A stretch of DNA of 64,000 bases from NCBI GenBank assembly GCA_002205965.3, contig NADL03000750.1, positions 1,860,001 through 1,924,000 of the forward strand, given 5' to 3'. Numbering within the stretch: position 1 is the first letter of the stretch; each line of letters starts with the position of its first letter. This DNA comes from Kappaphycus alvarezii. Lineage: Eukaryota; Rhodophyta; Florideophyceae; Gigartinales; Solieriaceae. The position numbers were made by a program, and so were the translations under genes. The notes below the pieces were generated by a model. It was not told where the DNA came from. It ran no database searches and saw only the letters and a list, made by a program, of their open reading frames with translations. Positions 11,695 to 24,509 of this stretch are shown one piece after another.

Positions 11695-12710
11695 ACTCTG
11701 TACGTACCGTGGTGTGCAGTACAGTATGTACTGTAGAACATGGCTAATAAATGCGTGCAGATTTTCATTTATTTCAGATGCAGTAGGAAAAGGGAACAGA
11801 CACGGTAGACCGCAAGTGTGATTTTTCAGCGATGACAGATGATGTATTGTACTGTACAGTACAGTAGTCGGCCCTCATGTTTTCTAGGGAACGCTATAGC
11901 CTAGACGGAAAGATGGAAAAATATGGATATTTTAAGCGGGATGGATTCTAATTAATTGGGTCATAACTTCTAAGTACACTAATTGATACCTTACAACGAA
12001 CTGTACTGTATTGTACAGTACATTGTATAGTACTGTTTGCTATTCGACGAGTTTTTGGGTGAGTGCACTGACTAATCCGACCTTACAGTTGGGAACAAAC
12101 TGGATATTCCCTGGCAGCGGCGTACGAAGGGGCCCAAAGGAGGACGAACATTGTAAATCAACAATTCGATGAACTGTACAGTTCTCTACATGAATGAAAT
12201 ACAGTAACATCACAAAAACCGAAAAAACAAAGAAAAAAGGAATTCTCTTTCTTGTACACTGTACCGGCCGCTTTCACACTAGGAAAGCTGATGGCTAGTG
12301 CTTGTACTGTATTGCTCGTTGCATAGGCACCAGTAACTAAATTAAATTAAGAAGCCATTCCACGTCACTGTTCTCCCGAAACATATTTTTACCAAATCTG
12401 GAGACCTAAAATAACTTGTATATTTACGTACAGTACGTAAAGTGTACAGTACAGTACAGTATGTTGGGCACCCCCGTCGAATATATGTTTTTTTACTCAT
12501 TTGTCATGTTCGTGTGTAGTACCAATGTATGAAAAAATATTTTAAATTCAAACTATGCAGAATCTTCAGTTTTGTAATTTGTTTTCACTTGGGAGGCACT
12601 GTGCGGCTTTGGGTCCTTGAATGCTCGAAAGATATTGTATCCGTATCATACAGTACCATACAGTACCATACAGTACCATACTGTACCGTACTGTAAGCCT
12701 GAGATCCGAA
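11695..12710. repeat. GTACAGTA palindrome arrays
   Basis: Clusters of TACAGTA/TACTGTA occur at about 11698-11735, 11849-11868, 12000-12035, 12165-12190, 12430-12465 and 12645-12700. The last holds four near-perfect 10-bp tandem units (CATACAGTAC) followed by inverted versions. No gene is visible between them; the surrounding DNA is AT-rich. Confidence 0.75.
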
Positions 12711-13278
12711 TGAAGGCCAGGCTAGAGCATCCCTGCCCGGTGCGGAATCCAAATGTAAAGAAAGAACAAGTGTCGGAATGCCATTGGCGGGTGTAATTGC
12801 TTGAACCACGATCCAACGTCGATGTCCAACGTGGGCTGTTAGATTTCAATTTCACGTACCGGTAAGAATACCAACTCTGATACAGGGCACTGAAACCCCG
12901 CACAAACCCACCGATTGCCCGTGGCTCCACTACTCCCAGATCTCCAGATCCCCGGACCCCCATACCAACGCCCTACCACGCCCTTGGGACCTCTGAGACC
13001 TCGCCAGTTTTCCGCCCTCCGCTACGCTCTCGCCTCAGCCATCGTCCTCCTCACCATCTCCCCTCCCGCCTCTCCACACAAGCTCTCGCGCTTAAGCTCG
13101 CCCAGAAAACTCCACTCCCTGGTGCCTCACAAAATCATCGACTCCCTTACCCGCCTCAGCCCACTCACATTACGACTTACTCCCCCATCCCACTCATACC
13201 ACCATCCCATACAAGTCCATCAAATCCCCACTCCACCAAAAAAAGAACACTGCAACCTTTCGCACAGGGGAAAAAGAA

Positions 13279-13833
13279 ATGCAATATAATTTGAATGATG
13301 CCGAAGCTGACGACTTCGACGCATTGGCTGCGTCATTCTGGGTTCAAATGACAATCGCGCTTCTTCTATCACAGAAACCTATGAGAAGCACCGCAGTCCC
13401 TACAACATATGCAAACATACCGTGTGATTGTACTGAAGCCCATATGCATTATCTGCGAAAGTGTTTTCGGCCACAGGATGAATTAAGACCGGAAACAAAC
13501 AAGAAATGTCCTGAGCAACCTGGTCACGATTTTGAGCGTCGCTTTAGAATGCCGAGAGATATTTTCAATCGTGTTCGTGTGGAAAGTGAGCTGTGGTCGA
13601 TAGAAAGAATGCGATATTTTGCAAAGGCCGCCATTATTTTGCACAAAATAGTTTTTGAATCTAGGACTCGGTACTATCAAGGAGATTGCTCAGTTCGGTA
13701 TTCAGAAATGCATTCCGAGCTTTCCGATGAGACTGATATTGTCATTATTCCACTCTTGGAGCAATGCTCAGCGTGGGGTATAAACCAAGACGCCGTCACT
13801 GAATATACAAATAGCCAAAGCTTGCATAGTTAA
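13279..13833 (+). pseudogene. Harbinger transposase, middle deleted
   Basis: An open frame of 184 codons that joins the N-terminal and C-terminal parts of a DDE_Tnp_4 (PIF/Harbinger) transposase. The N-terminal hallmark ERRFRMPRDIFNRV is followed directly by C-terminal sequence RYFAKAAIILHKIVFE (equivalent to the usual 'A.IILHNM.VE'). The central catalytic DDE region is absent. The fused frame stays open, as in deletion derivatives mobilised by a full-length relative. An upstream proline-rich frame at 12915-13289 may be leader or part of its N-terminus. Confidence 0.7.
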
Positions 13834-14116
13834 CTAACAAATTCTCCTGAAGAGTTTCAATGGAAGTAGTACTGCTGTTTCAACCAGTCCTACTGTAAGT
13901 ACAAAGATATAAAAACAAGTAAAATACCTTTAGTGCCCCCTATTCTTCTTTAAAAGCAATACGTTTCGAAATTCCTTCTTTAGCAAAAGTGAAACTCTAA
14001 AACTCCACAATTATGTCCTTTATTCAAAAGGTACAACAAACCGCTGATATGCTTCCTCTCATATCACCGAAGGTACCTGATTGGCTATTGGCATAAGCAG
14101 AAATCACATTTCCGGC

Positions 14117-15362
14117 TTAACTGTACCCCCTCCGCTTTCTGAGTCTGGGGGATGTTGACAAATATCCCCCCGACTCTGCTGTATTGAAAATTGCATACCG
14201 AACGTGGCTCCCGCTTTCTATTTCTTTTAAAGATTGAAGCTGACATGCTTTCAAGTACCTGTACTTCAAATAGAAATCTATTCCTGGGGTAGAAAGTAAC
14301 TTAAGCATGTAATTGCTTTGTTTCAGCTCAAACATATTCTGCGCAACTTTAGTCCGCTTCCGGGATGCATGCATCATCTTTTTTATGCCATCTGCGCCCC
14401 GTTTCAAAGAATAAACATGGTTATTCAATTCTTTAAATATCTTCGATCCTGTAGGTCGATGTTTTCATATGATATCTTAGGGAACAGTACAGATCCTACT
14501 CTTCGACATGGTGTCGATGTAGATGGGTCTTCTGCTGAAATATTATCAGCGTTTACAACTTGTTGAGTCTCAGAAACTGATCGCTGTTTTGATCTATATA
14601 TGAGTGAACGTGACTGTGTCGCTCGCAAGAATGCAAGCGAATAAAAAAAACTCAGTACCTGGGTCCAATGAAGGATGGTGCAGGTAAGCATGCATTTCAG
14701 AAAAAGTAGCATCTCCGTTGTATGCGGCTGCCGCTCTAATAATTTCTCATTAGGATGGAGATCCAGTTGGCTTCTTCCTATGAGTCGCGCCCATTACGCT
14801 ATAGAACTTTAGAAATTAACGCTTTGCTTTTACGTGCTTCTGAATAATAGCTTCTCCAGTTCGCTCTGAATAAGATAAATTATTCGTATTTCTTCTCATA
14901 TCATCCATCAACTTAATATACGCCGCCAAGTCTTGATTTCTGAATATCTCCTTTTTCCCCTGCTTCCAGATGTTGGGTCTTCGGATGCAGCCTAAAACGA
15001 ACGGCAAGTGACCACAGTCTCTTCCGATATCCCACCTTTCCTAGCACCCATTGTTCGGTATCTTTTATTCTCTTGATTGATTGAGACCCTAGAATGAACA
15101 GTTGTTGATATCGTGGATATTGTATCGCATGTTTGAACTGGCTCTTGAATTGAATCGTTGTTCTGAACTGGCCTAAATACAGCAACATAGGAATTGGTTC
15201 CTGAAGGAATGTTTTGTTTTCCCTTTGCATTCCAGTGGGAACATTAATTTCGCAGATGATCTGGTGTTTCTTTTTGTACACCAAGAAGGGTGTTTCGGTT
15301 CTATCCGGTGCCTTGTTACTTATAGGGAAGGCAATGTATTGTTCGGAATGAGATGGTTCCAT
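14117..15362 (-). pseudogene. Harbinger partner ORF remnant (Myb/NAM-associated type)
   Basis: Broken minus-strand coding sequence convergent with the transposase. A segment GIKKMMHASRKRTKV followed by a helical run resembles the basic 'RP.G.K.AK' tail of the SANT/NAM-associated proteins that accompany Harbinger transposases and help them bind the ends. Frames at 14425-14712, 14816-15007 and 14913-15362 appear to be further pieces. I cannot see an intact SANT domain. Confidence 0.4.
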
Positions 15363-15958
15363 CGCTGGCAGTCGGTTTGAAGTGGTATGAATGGGATACC
15401 GAGGTACTGTGTTGACTAGTCGAAACTTTATTGCAGCTGTATGTAATGCTGATCACCTGGGTGAGTCTATGATCGATTGTAAAACGGAGGGCCTTGCGAC
15501 AAGATATTGTATGCAGCAGTGCAACCGCAAGGATTTTTTTTCTGATTGGTTAAACAGTTGCATTTTGTAATCTAAAATCGCGATCAAAACGGGGACATTT
15601 GGATCGCGATACGGCAAACTCGGAATTCAAAATCTAAAAATTTAATTGACTTCAGGGTCCATTTTCATGAGTACGTCGGGATTTTCTAAATCAAAATCTA
15701 AAAAAATTTGGATTTGGTTTTTAAACAACTGGTAGGGATGCTCTTAGAATCCCCTACAACCGCCTCGAAACAGAGCCATCTGTACTAGGTCTCTACCGCA
15801 AATATTTACCCACTGATCAATCAGTCTCCTGTACCTCAAATAATAAATATTTTATATAAACACTTGAACCGCCTCAAAAGTGTTATTTAAATATCTTTTA
15901 AAATACACCATATTGAATTATGGGCCGTTTTCAAAAAAGACACAGAAACTGCAAAAAA

Positions 15959-16195
15959 CATATCATTTACTCAAAATCAGGGTCACTGCGTACCATCCCA
16001 GTCATTTACCACAGTTCTACGAAACTGAATTTCCACGCGACGGTATGTTTTTCTCAATACTTTGCTTGCACTCGCCGACGATCCTCAAGCTGGGACTGGT
16101 CGATATTTTACCAACGGTTATGGATATTGTGATACATCTTCCCGTCATCAGCACGCAACGGATTGCGAACCACATGAAAATGATTCATTCCAAGA
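15959..16195. repeat. Dispersed repeat, copy 1 of 2
   Basis: About 237 bases match 24510-24745 in the same orientation at clearly above-chance identity. Shared words include CATATCAT.TACTCAAA, GGGACTGG.CGATATTT and ATCA.CACGCAACGGAT. It is probably a piece of a transposase gene. Confidence 0.75.
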
Positions 16196-17302
16196 CAAAG
16201 CCTGAAAAAAGAATCATAATTTGCTTCTGACTCCTTAAAATTTGTGCCCCTAATAGTTAAAAGTCGGCGCATTACCCTTTCACTCGATATGTACCCGTTT
16301 TCCGCCACCCGAGCGGGACTAAGCACACCATTCTTTGGGTTTTTGGTAAGAAGGGGAAATGTTTGGGTTATTTAAAGGCATGAAAGATGTGGTCGGCTAT
16401 ATCCACGCGGATATAAATATATATGTGATAGGATGAATGCAACTAATAAACTTTTGATCCCTTGATAGCCATTTTCAACAAGGGCGGCCCATTGGTTAGG
16501 AGAACTCACAGAAAGTGGCGCATCATCTTCAAAGGACCGATCTTCTTGCGTCTTTCACAACATTTGCTTGTGAAACCATTGCATCGGCTGAAATATAGCG
16601 AAATAAGAGACAGAACCTGGTTCATGGGCACTTCATCCAATTGTCATTCTGTTTGGCAAAATCGAAACCTCAACTTTAAAATAATACTTATTATGCTTCT
16701 TGCTGAAGCACTTCTTGCCCTCGGCTAGCGACCCAGAGGGACCATAGGATGGTTAAAATGTAACGTCAGTGGCATGTCGAGCCATTGGGAAGTGAGAGAA
16801 AAATTTCTTCTCATGCAAAGAACTTTTATCGTGTGTTCCCAGCATAGTATTCGAGGTATTGATCGTAAAAGGTGTCAGAGAACATATACATAAAATTGAC
16901 GACAAGCCATTCGGATAAAAATGTTTTCATACCAAAAGCTTTGGCCATGAAGTCTCGCTGTCCCTCGTGTTTCAGTACACTGAGTGTCATGAAGAGGAAA
17001 ACTTTCGCCGTCTGGGTATTTTTTCGACCGCGGCCATTGCAGAAGTTCACCTTGATATGTGACTGGAAACCTATCCATATTATCTCAAATTGTCGTGGGT
17101 CGAAGTTAATCATTTGGAAGATTGCCTTAATAGATCTTTGCCCATAAGAAGCGCCAAGAAGCGGACATAGACTTTCATTTTCCTCATCAGCGTCCTCTCT
17201 GATGGGGACGGGGTTTTCTTTGTCGAGTTCATGTTCCCGCGCGACAGCAGCGTCATCTAAGAGATGCAGCACTTTTAATGCCTTTATGGGTGAGAGTGTC
17301 AT
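15959..17302 (-). pseudogene. Harbinger-like transposase fragment
   Basis: Minus-strand remains of a second transposase lineage. The clear part is 16826-17302, with GRGRKNTQTAKVFLFMTLSV, LKHEGQRDFMAKAFGMK and EWLVVNF. This is the 'GRG.K....D.LFM.L.VLKHGG.WD....F' pattern of HARBI-like transposases in algae and oomycetes. Downstream frames (16108-16326, with DSFFRLCLGMNHFHVVRNPL) and a dispersed repeat at 15959-16195 belong to the same degraded copy. A matching fragment lies on the plus strand at 21757-22205. Confidence 0.55.
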
Positions 17303-18059
17303 GATGGTAGTGCTTCTTGAATGATCGCTGGGTCAGGCGTTGAGAGTGTTGCGCATTTTATGGTATGATTTCACACCAGTTTCATTCGTTAAAATGATTC
17401 GTTTACGCGCACATCAGTGCAGCAGGCAACAGATTGTAGGATGACTATCTTATTTACGAAATTGGCACATAGTTTTAGGATTTACCACCATTCTTGTATA
17501 TGAGGCCACTTGTTATGTTATGCAGTAAGTTGTCTGCAAAGCACCGCGTGATTTTTTAACAAGTTTTAATAAAACTCGTCTCCTAAAAACCAGCTGGTGT
17601 TTGTGAAAACTCGGCCAGTTACATAACAATTTTTTCTTCTTGCTTACAACCCTCAATTGAGTGAGAGTTAAACCACCTGCAGACTTCCCAGTCGAACGCA
17701 CTCCCTCTTGGCCCCTCACTGAATTCATCCGCACCCTCATTTCTAACCGTCTGGAGTTAAACTCGCTCATCCTCATCGCACAAATAATCTTCGGCGAGAC
17801 GCGCCGCAGACATTTCGTTGATCTAATGACCACATCCGATGGGGAACTAGATCTAAACGTGGGAATAGAAGGCCACAGCGACATTGACAAACCTTTTGAG
17901 ATAAACTGCGAGGATAAGGATAATGTTCCGCGCTGTTCGCTTTTAATCGCTCAATGGACGTTACAAATGTATAAGGCGGCAAAATCCTGTTGACATCTTG
18001 GGATAAAAATTCTACATGAACAACACTAGAGGAATGAGGACTACTCAGTTAATCCGCTC

Positions 18060-19080
18060 TTGCCGAAAATTTATCGCTTACAACTGTTAATGAAAGGTAA
18101 AATCTCTCTCTTTCATAACGAAACCGGCTTCTACCCGCGTGAGTTTGAGGCGTTATGCCAGCTCCTTTGTACCACAATAAAATCACGGTCAAGATCACGG
18201 TCAAGATCAAAAGGAACCGAAAGAATGAAGATATTCCTACGAAGTTAAGCGCAACAGAACGCCTGCTGGCATCTGTTCTGTACTTGAATGGTGGAAATTC
18301 TGTACGGAGTGAATACAATACTTGGAATTACAGCAAATCGTCGTTAAATGCAGATGTGCTCTTTATTTGCTCTATCGTCAACAATGTTTTACACTATGAA
18401 GTTTCATGGCCGTCTGCAGACCGCCGTGCTGAGCTTCGAAACCGTATTTCTCAGTTACCGGGATGTATAGGTTTGGTTGACGGAACACTGTGCCGTATCA
18501 GCCTCCCGAGGTGTGACGAACATCGCACTTACTTCAAAGGGGGATAAACATGTATTTTTTTAACAATTGTGTTTTTTTTGACCATGATGGTCTGTTTATC
18601 TATGTTGATGGGGGCTATACGAGGTCCTTACACGATGCACGAGTCATAAGATCTTCGGACTTGGATAGAATTGGCAAAAATATTTCACCCTCTACATCGA
18701 TGCGACTGATCCCATTGAGTATTTGCTCCACGATCCAGACTATATTGGTCTGGATGAATTCACCCAGCGGCGCATTGATTCAAAGAAAGCAGCAAATGTG
18801 GACTCAAAACGGTCCGAACTGCCTTTAATAGGCTACATGTGGGTTTTTGGGTGGCTGTTGAGTGGGGAACTGGGGGACTGAAATGTAAATTTAGCCGCTT
18901 CCTAAACACCTGTCCCAACAGGAGTTCTTCGTTCTCTGTTTTATTCAAATCGGCTGCAATTCTCACGCACTTCCTACACCACCGTCGCCAAGATTTTGCG
19001 TTTTCATATGATGAAAATGAGGGAGATGAGGGGCTAACTGGAAAATTTGACCTGTTTCTTTCTGGAGCTTTATTAAGGTG
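18060..19080 (+). pseudogene. PIF/Harbinger transposase (copy 2)
   Basis: DDE_Tnp_4 transposase read across several frames. Signs in order: helical N-terminal 'NETGFYPREFEALCQLL', then LSATERLLASVLYLNGG, then PGCIGLVDGTLCRIS.P (first catalytic Asp), then YFKG. Next come FFDHDGLFIYVDGGYTRSLH followed by DARV (second Asp), and YIGLDEF in another frame. The C-terminal SAAILTHFLHHRRQDF follows. The order matches a full transposase, but frames change repeatedly. Its convergent neighbour at 19136-19978 is probably its partner ORF. I could not find the element's terminal repeats. Confidence 0.65.
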
Positions 19081-19135
19081 ACTGATATTACAAGTTCTAC
19101 TTTATACTGGCGGCCTCTCTAGCACGCACCTTGAA

Positions 19136-19978
19136 TTACTCATCTGTGATGACTCCATTGTCTTTCAGGAGAACAAGTTGCTTCAAAGTATGCATTACTT
19201 TGCTACTGTTCAGTACCTCGAGCGATCCCTTCCGCAGTTTTGCTTTCTCAGCCAAAACGTCTTTGTAAACATATTCCGTTCCTGAACTGTATTTTACCAA
19301 ATAATCTGAGCCCTCTGCCACAACTCCTGTCATCTTTTCCACGAAATCGACTGTCTTCTGAAGCAGTTCTTTCCTTGTAGCGGGCCTGCGAACATTAACT
19401 GTTGTTCTAAATGGTCTGGAAGATGAGGGACTGGAGCTGGTAGCAGAAGTGTTGACGAGTTTTTACCTGAAATACCCTATTTTCTTGCTGTGAAATGTGT
19501 CCGTGTTCTTGAGCTTAGCGAGTAGGTCTTCATCTTGCGGTGTCACTTTGTCGACGCCTTTAACAATGCAGTCCGCCACACAGATACTAATGTCATTTAG
19601 GACATCTCTCAAGGTTTCTTGGAGCGTACGCTCTTGCGGTACCTTGTCCTGGTCGAATTCTGTTCCCGCCGCTCTACACTTCTCCATCTCATCTGCAATA
19701 TAGTCCTTGAACAACAGCTTTTAAACAGTTCTTGGAACCTTCTGCACTAATTTTTTCCGTCCCTTACAGTAATTTGCGAAGTGAATGTTGTAGCTTGATT
19801 TCAGCATAACTAGAGTTGTAGTTAAAACCACACATATGCGCTTGGAAGTCTTTGGTGCGGAAGCTGCATGGCGCTTACGTTCTGTTGAAGACGGTGGCGC
19901 CTCAACTGTAGTTGCTGCTGTTGGTGGATTGGAAGCCTCCATATTTTCCTCTGCTAAATGATAAAGATATCTGTCCAT
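19136..19978 (-). CDS. Possible Harbinger partner protein with SHOCT-like C-terminus
   Basis: Minus-strand protein in three adjoining frames, convergent with the Harbinger transposase at 18060-19080. The N-terminal part has a basic segment (TERKRHAASAPKTSKR) and HFANYCKGRKKLVQKV, which loosely resembles the SANT-like domain of Harbinger partners. The middle is acidic and helical (DKVPQERTLQETLRDVLNDI). The last 20 residues, TLKQLVLLKDNGVITDE, look like the short SHOCT helix-turn motif (L..L..L.D.G.IT..E). Assignment as the element's second ORF rests on position more than on sequence. Confidence 0.4.
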
Positions 19979-19981
19979 GTT

Positions 19982-21756
19982 CTATGGATTTGGCGGGACA
20001 GCGAGGGGCTAAAGAGAACTTGGGACCAAAGGAGAACCGACGAGCAAGCGGTGCCGCTTTGTTGAGGGAGATGAAGGGGATTGCGAAAGTGATGCGGAGA
20101 TGAGAGAAAGGAAAGGATAGAAGTGGAGGATGCTTGAGATAGCGAGGTCAGATAGCTCGGAGACAAACAGGAAGGACGTATTTGGTAAGGAGGCGCGGCT
20201 GATGTCGAAGCACTTCGAGCAATTTGAGTAACCAAAAATCGTTGTAAATTCACACGACCACCAGTCTTGGTGCTCGTGTGAGTTTGACAAAACACGCTGT
20301 TCGACTGATCACGAAATTTCTTTTTCGAGTGATTTTTTGAAAAAAGTACGGGACTCGTGCTTTGCGGACAACTTCAATAAATTGGGATGTAAATCCTCCG
20401 GCAACCTACATTGTATATTTCAGCATGTGGTCTACTGTATCTCCTCAATGAACAGCTTTAGAGTTTAGCGATGACGTCACCGACCTTCGCTTCTTAAAGA
20501 ACGGTAAATATTCCAGCTCGTCAAGCGAGCACACATCCATCACAGCTCAGTCCCGTGTAGTACTGTACGAGCATGAAAAAACCAATATTCTTCACTACGG
20601 CGATAACAGCACCACTGTCGCGCCATAGCTTCTGCCTGTAAATGCCGTCGCGTCTTTCATAGATACAAGCGGCTTCTAAGTCTGAGTTGGAAGGTTGCAG
20701 CTGCGGGCCGCCTTGCCAAGGTGACGGGCGAGAGGATTTCGGTACTGCAGGGGTTTGGACGGTAGCCTTAGCCGCTGAGGGAACAAAAGGACCTATCTTT
20801 GAAACCTATTGGGGTTCACGTAGGCCCTGCAGAGGCAGAATACAGTCCTGAATCCAGTCATCTTCATTCCCCATATCCACATCCACATCCTCACTAGTCC
20901 TCAAAACTCAGCATGTCCTCTCAGATCTCACCGCCCAACTGTCAAAATTACCTGTAAATACATCCGTTTAAACAAATGGAATTCGGTGCAGTGGAGCTTT
21001 TACAGTACAGCACTAGACTACTGCATCTGAAACAGGTCTTTCTCCAACAGAGAGCAAAGAATTTAAATATAAAACTGGAAGCACTGGCTCAAGTTTAAAA
21101 CGCTGCCATCTGTTTGGGAGCTAAATTTATTGTAAGAAGTTACTAACTTTGTTACAAATGCTTAAATGCACCCTCCACTGCCCGAAAAGTAGCCGATACA
21201 CATTCCTAGGAGACCTCTACCCCGTAATATCGTAGTGAGCGCAACAGCATTTCGTGACTTAGCTGTATGGTTAGAACTTCTGCAGTTCCCAGTAGATACT
21301 GAATGTATAAAACATTTTCTGCTTTTAGAATTTAATGTTCGAGGGTCTATAAAGGTACAGTAGTATGATAATGACATCAAAAATGCATCGAAAATTGACA
21401 AAAAGTTCTTGTTTTATCAAAATTAGTTTTTTTTACCTATGCTGAGGCTCTCTGAGGAAGACTTCGCCAAATTTTGTAGAAAAAGAACTATTCTGTAAAA
21501 GCGGGATCTACAGTAGACCACGCCGTTATTTCGCAAAAAGCCAATACTTGGCATTCGGGATATCTCTCGCCCGCTACAAGCAATGGTGATATTTGCCAAA
21601 CTTTTATAGTATGCCACTTCACGAACAAAAAAATTTCTACTAGGCACCAACTCAGATATCCTATAAAAGATTGAGAGAGAATAAGCAGACCTGCGTAGAT
21701 TCAACTAACGTTCGGTCGTTATTAGTCCTCTTTGGAGCCTTACCTAAACCAAACAT
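19982..21756. other. No gene recognised
   Basis: AT-rich DNA with short frames only. A GTAC motif lies near 20560 and a TACAGTACAG near 21001. A promoter for the minus-strand gene to the left may lie just beyond 19980. Confidence 0.4.
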
Positions 21757-22205
21757 GTGAGAATGCCAAACAAACAAACACCCGTTATTCAAATTTCTAC
21801 ATCTCAGACCTCTAAAGCTCTCCAAATCCCTGCTGACGCCGCTATTTCCCAAAAGAATGCTGTCGCCAACGAGAATTCTCAACTGATCAAAGAATACATA
21901 AACGAAGAGGGCGATAAAACTTGTCCAATTGTTGACGCATTTTGTGGATAGAGATCAAGCAAAGGAATTTTTGAAATGACAGACTTCCACTATAAACAAG
22001 TTTGAATCGATATATCCAGGGGTTAAGACGTTCATTGAACAACCTTTTTGCGGTGGTAAGGGTCGAAAATACACTTATACTCCGAAAAATGCTCTTTCAT
22101 GACTCTAAGCGTTCCGAAGCATGGAGGTCAGAGGGATGTTATGGAGAATATGTTTGATCAAAAAAATTCCTCGTTTGAGAGGGTTTTAATGGAATACATT
22201 GTTTT
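21757..22205 (+). pseudogene. Harbinger-like transposase fragment
   Basis: A plus-strand relic of the same transposase lineage as 16826-17302. The shared pattern is GGKGRKYTYTPKNAL, then LSVPKHGGQRDVMENMF, then ERVLMEY. It is spread over frames, and no catalytic part is visible. Confidence 0.5.
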
Positions 22206-23929
22206 TCTCTAACTTAGATCTAAGTTAATTGTCTGACATGAGCTTTACTTACATTACCTATCCGTCATAGATATACCTAACCCAGTTAACTAGTATTTAT
22301 ACCTCCCTCTCCACTGGGGCCCCAGAATAAACAGCCACCTTTGTGTTGCTTCTGAACTGGACTCCCAACTTCCGCCTTTGCAACAACCTTACCAACGGCA
22401 ACTTTGACTATAGCCACGTTTATCCGCCTGAGTTTCCCTTTTATTTTCCCCTCTCTGTCCTATACTAACTCTTTCATTTTTCGTCTGTGATATCTACTCA
22501 AACTTGGAGCCCCGGCTCTGGCATCTATATAAAAGTAGGAAATTCAAAGTTGCCGTTGGTGACAACACACTTATCTCCAAAGGAGATACTCAGAACTGCT
22601 GACACACCTCTACATCTCCTTTTTCGAATATTGCACCCCTGGTGTCCACGGTACTCGGGACTCAATTTTTCTCAAGGTTTTAGTATTCCACGGATCGCGA
22701 CACGGCCTTAAAAACTGGAGGACAAGTATAACGTCCAGCAGTTCAAGGAATCACCCACTCTCTACCAACCCAACTTCTCCTCACCATTGGAATATTGTGT
22801 TACTGCAACGTAGGGTGCTTAGAGAGAAAGAGGTACAGCAAACACCCTGTGAGTCTTGGTTTGTGTAGCTTGTTTTTCTTATTGTCCTGACAGGATATAC
22901 TGTAATTGGACGAGAACAACTGCGCACCGCGCATTGAACTAAAGTATTTGTGCTACCAAATGGAATAGCTATAGGATGCAGCAGTCATGAATTAGGACCT
23001 GTGTTAGACTTGCCAATTTTTCAGGACATATTATGGTTCCTCAAACAAATGCTGCAAAAAAGAATGGTGAAAAATCCTTTTGAAGACGACGGACAACTCG
23101 CTGACAAGTACCCAAATTAATGGCAATATAATAAAGGTGAGTAAAGAAAAGGGGGTTGGAACGAAGGGGCAAGGAGCGCGTGGTATTAGCGTGGACGGCG
23201 GTAAAGCTATGTACGGCTGGAAGATGAGCGCTGCGGAAGGGTGGGCATAGAGAAAGACTGGGCGCAGAGAGTTGTTGGGGACGTATCGGGTGAACACGGG
23301 AGGTTCTGGGCACGGATAAGTGGTTAAAAACGGAAAAACGTGGGCATGAAAGGAAAGTGAGGAGTCAGACTTCGGTTTGCATATACGACTGGTGTAAACA
23401 GCGAGAGAGTGGGCATGAAAGCTAATAAAAACATTTAATTGCAGTGAGAAGTTTCTCGATAGCTTCGAAATCTATATTAATTCGCTAAAGCATCCAAGTA
23501 CAGGTACCGAAAGGCTAATATGTGGCAATAATGGCACTGAAATCGGATATTTTCGCGTGGTAAAGTGGTCCGCACTCTGATGAGAGTTAAAATTACCGAA
23601 ATGTTTGTTCTGGTAGAGCTTAATACTATTCAAACTATGAATTTGCGCAGAAATAGCAGAAGAAAATTTACTTAACAAATTAGCCTAACCTTAGTCCTCA
23701 TATGAGGACATTTATCCCAAGAGGGTTGTTTGTGGTCATAGAACACTGAATCTTTATTGCATCTAAAGAGCAGAAAAGCAATCCTTAATGGCCAACAAAA
23801 CGTCTTTGACGTAAAAAGACGTTGATTTTTAGCTTTTGCATTGATTTAACTAAACTTTACACTACCTCACACACCAAAGAATTCCAAACAAACTCGATTC
23901 ATTTAAGAAAATCTACGGCGTCGAGAACT
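22206..23929. other. No gene recognised
   Basis: About 1.7 kb of AT-rich sequence without a recognisable coding region. A minus-strand frame at 23031-23313 is short and motif-free. Confidence 0.4.
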
Positions 23930-24364
23930 GCCGGTTTTTTTGCATATGTAGAACCCTTCAGTACAGTATACCTCACAGGCTCTCGATAAAGTTCAAGTCG
24001 GGGATGCCAACGGACTACTCCATAACACATATTCCTTCCGTCTTAACCATTCTCGAGATTTCATAGCTGCTTTATCTTACTGAAACTTTGAACTAAGATG
24101 CCCATTCATGTTTAAACACGACGGAAAATACCTCTCCAACAATTGAATGTAGCGATCAAATATTTGCCGTAACTTGAATCAAATTTGTCTTTCCTTGAGC
24201 GTAAAATACAGCCCAGACTTTGATAACATTTAGACATTTCTGCCGATTGGATAGAACCAGAGGTTCCTTTATTAGGTAGTGCCAGTAGTGCTGGAGGTCA
24301 TCGGGGCCATCAAAACTAAAACATTTCTCATCTATGGATAGCACAGATCCCTAAAATTGATAGT
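23930..24364 (-). pseudogene. Tc1/mariner transposase fossil
   Basis: Minus-strand transposase remains. SIDEKCFSFDGPDDLQHYWH corresponds to 'SDE..F.LDGPDG..YYW' around the first catalytic Asp, and IKVWAVFYAQGKTNL to the strand after it. Sequence near 23985-24005 reads PDLNFIESL with GIL close behind, the Tc1 'PDLNPIE.LWGIL' block with the catalytic Glu. The frame is broken and the piece between is short. It is a different, older copy from the element at 42862-44383. Confidence 0.65.
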
Positions 24365-24509
24365 CCCTCTGAATATGGGACTTCGCTCATTCCAAAAGGG
24401 CAACCTTGTGCTGTCCACTTAAGTTATGCATGCATAAAAATCGTCGATATTTCAACTACACGCAACTGCTAAGGTATGCAAACGTCATACAGGGTAAATA
24501 CTACAAAAA

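Larger units (their letters stand above)
12725..15743. mobile_element. PIF/Harbinger transposon, internally deleted (copy 1)
   Basis: Bounded by inverted ends: GAGCATCCCTGCC at 12725, and the reverse complement of GAGCATCCCTACC ending at 15743. Flanking trinucleotides are CTA and TTA, a degenerate form of the three-base target duplication made by Harbinger. Inside are a plus-strand transposase remnant and a convergent minus-strand partner, the classic Harbinger layout. The ends resemble those of the copy at 59773-63639 (GAGCATCTCCAC), so the two are related. Confidence 0.7.
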
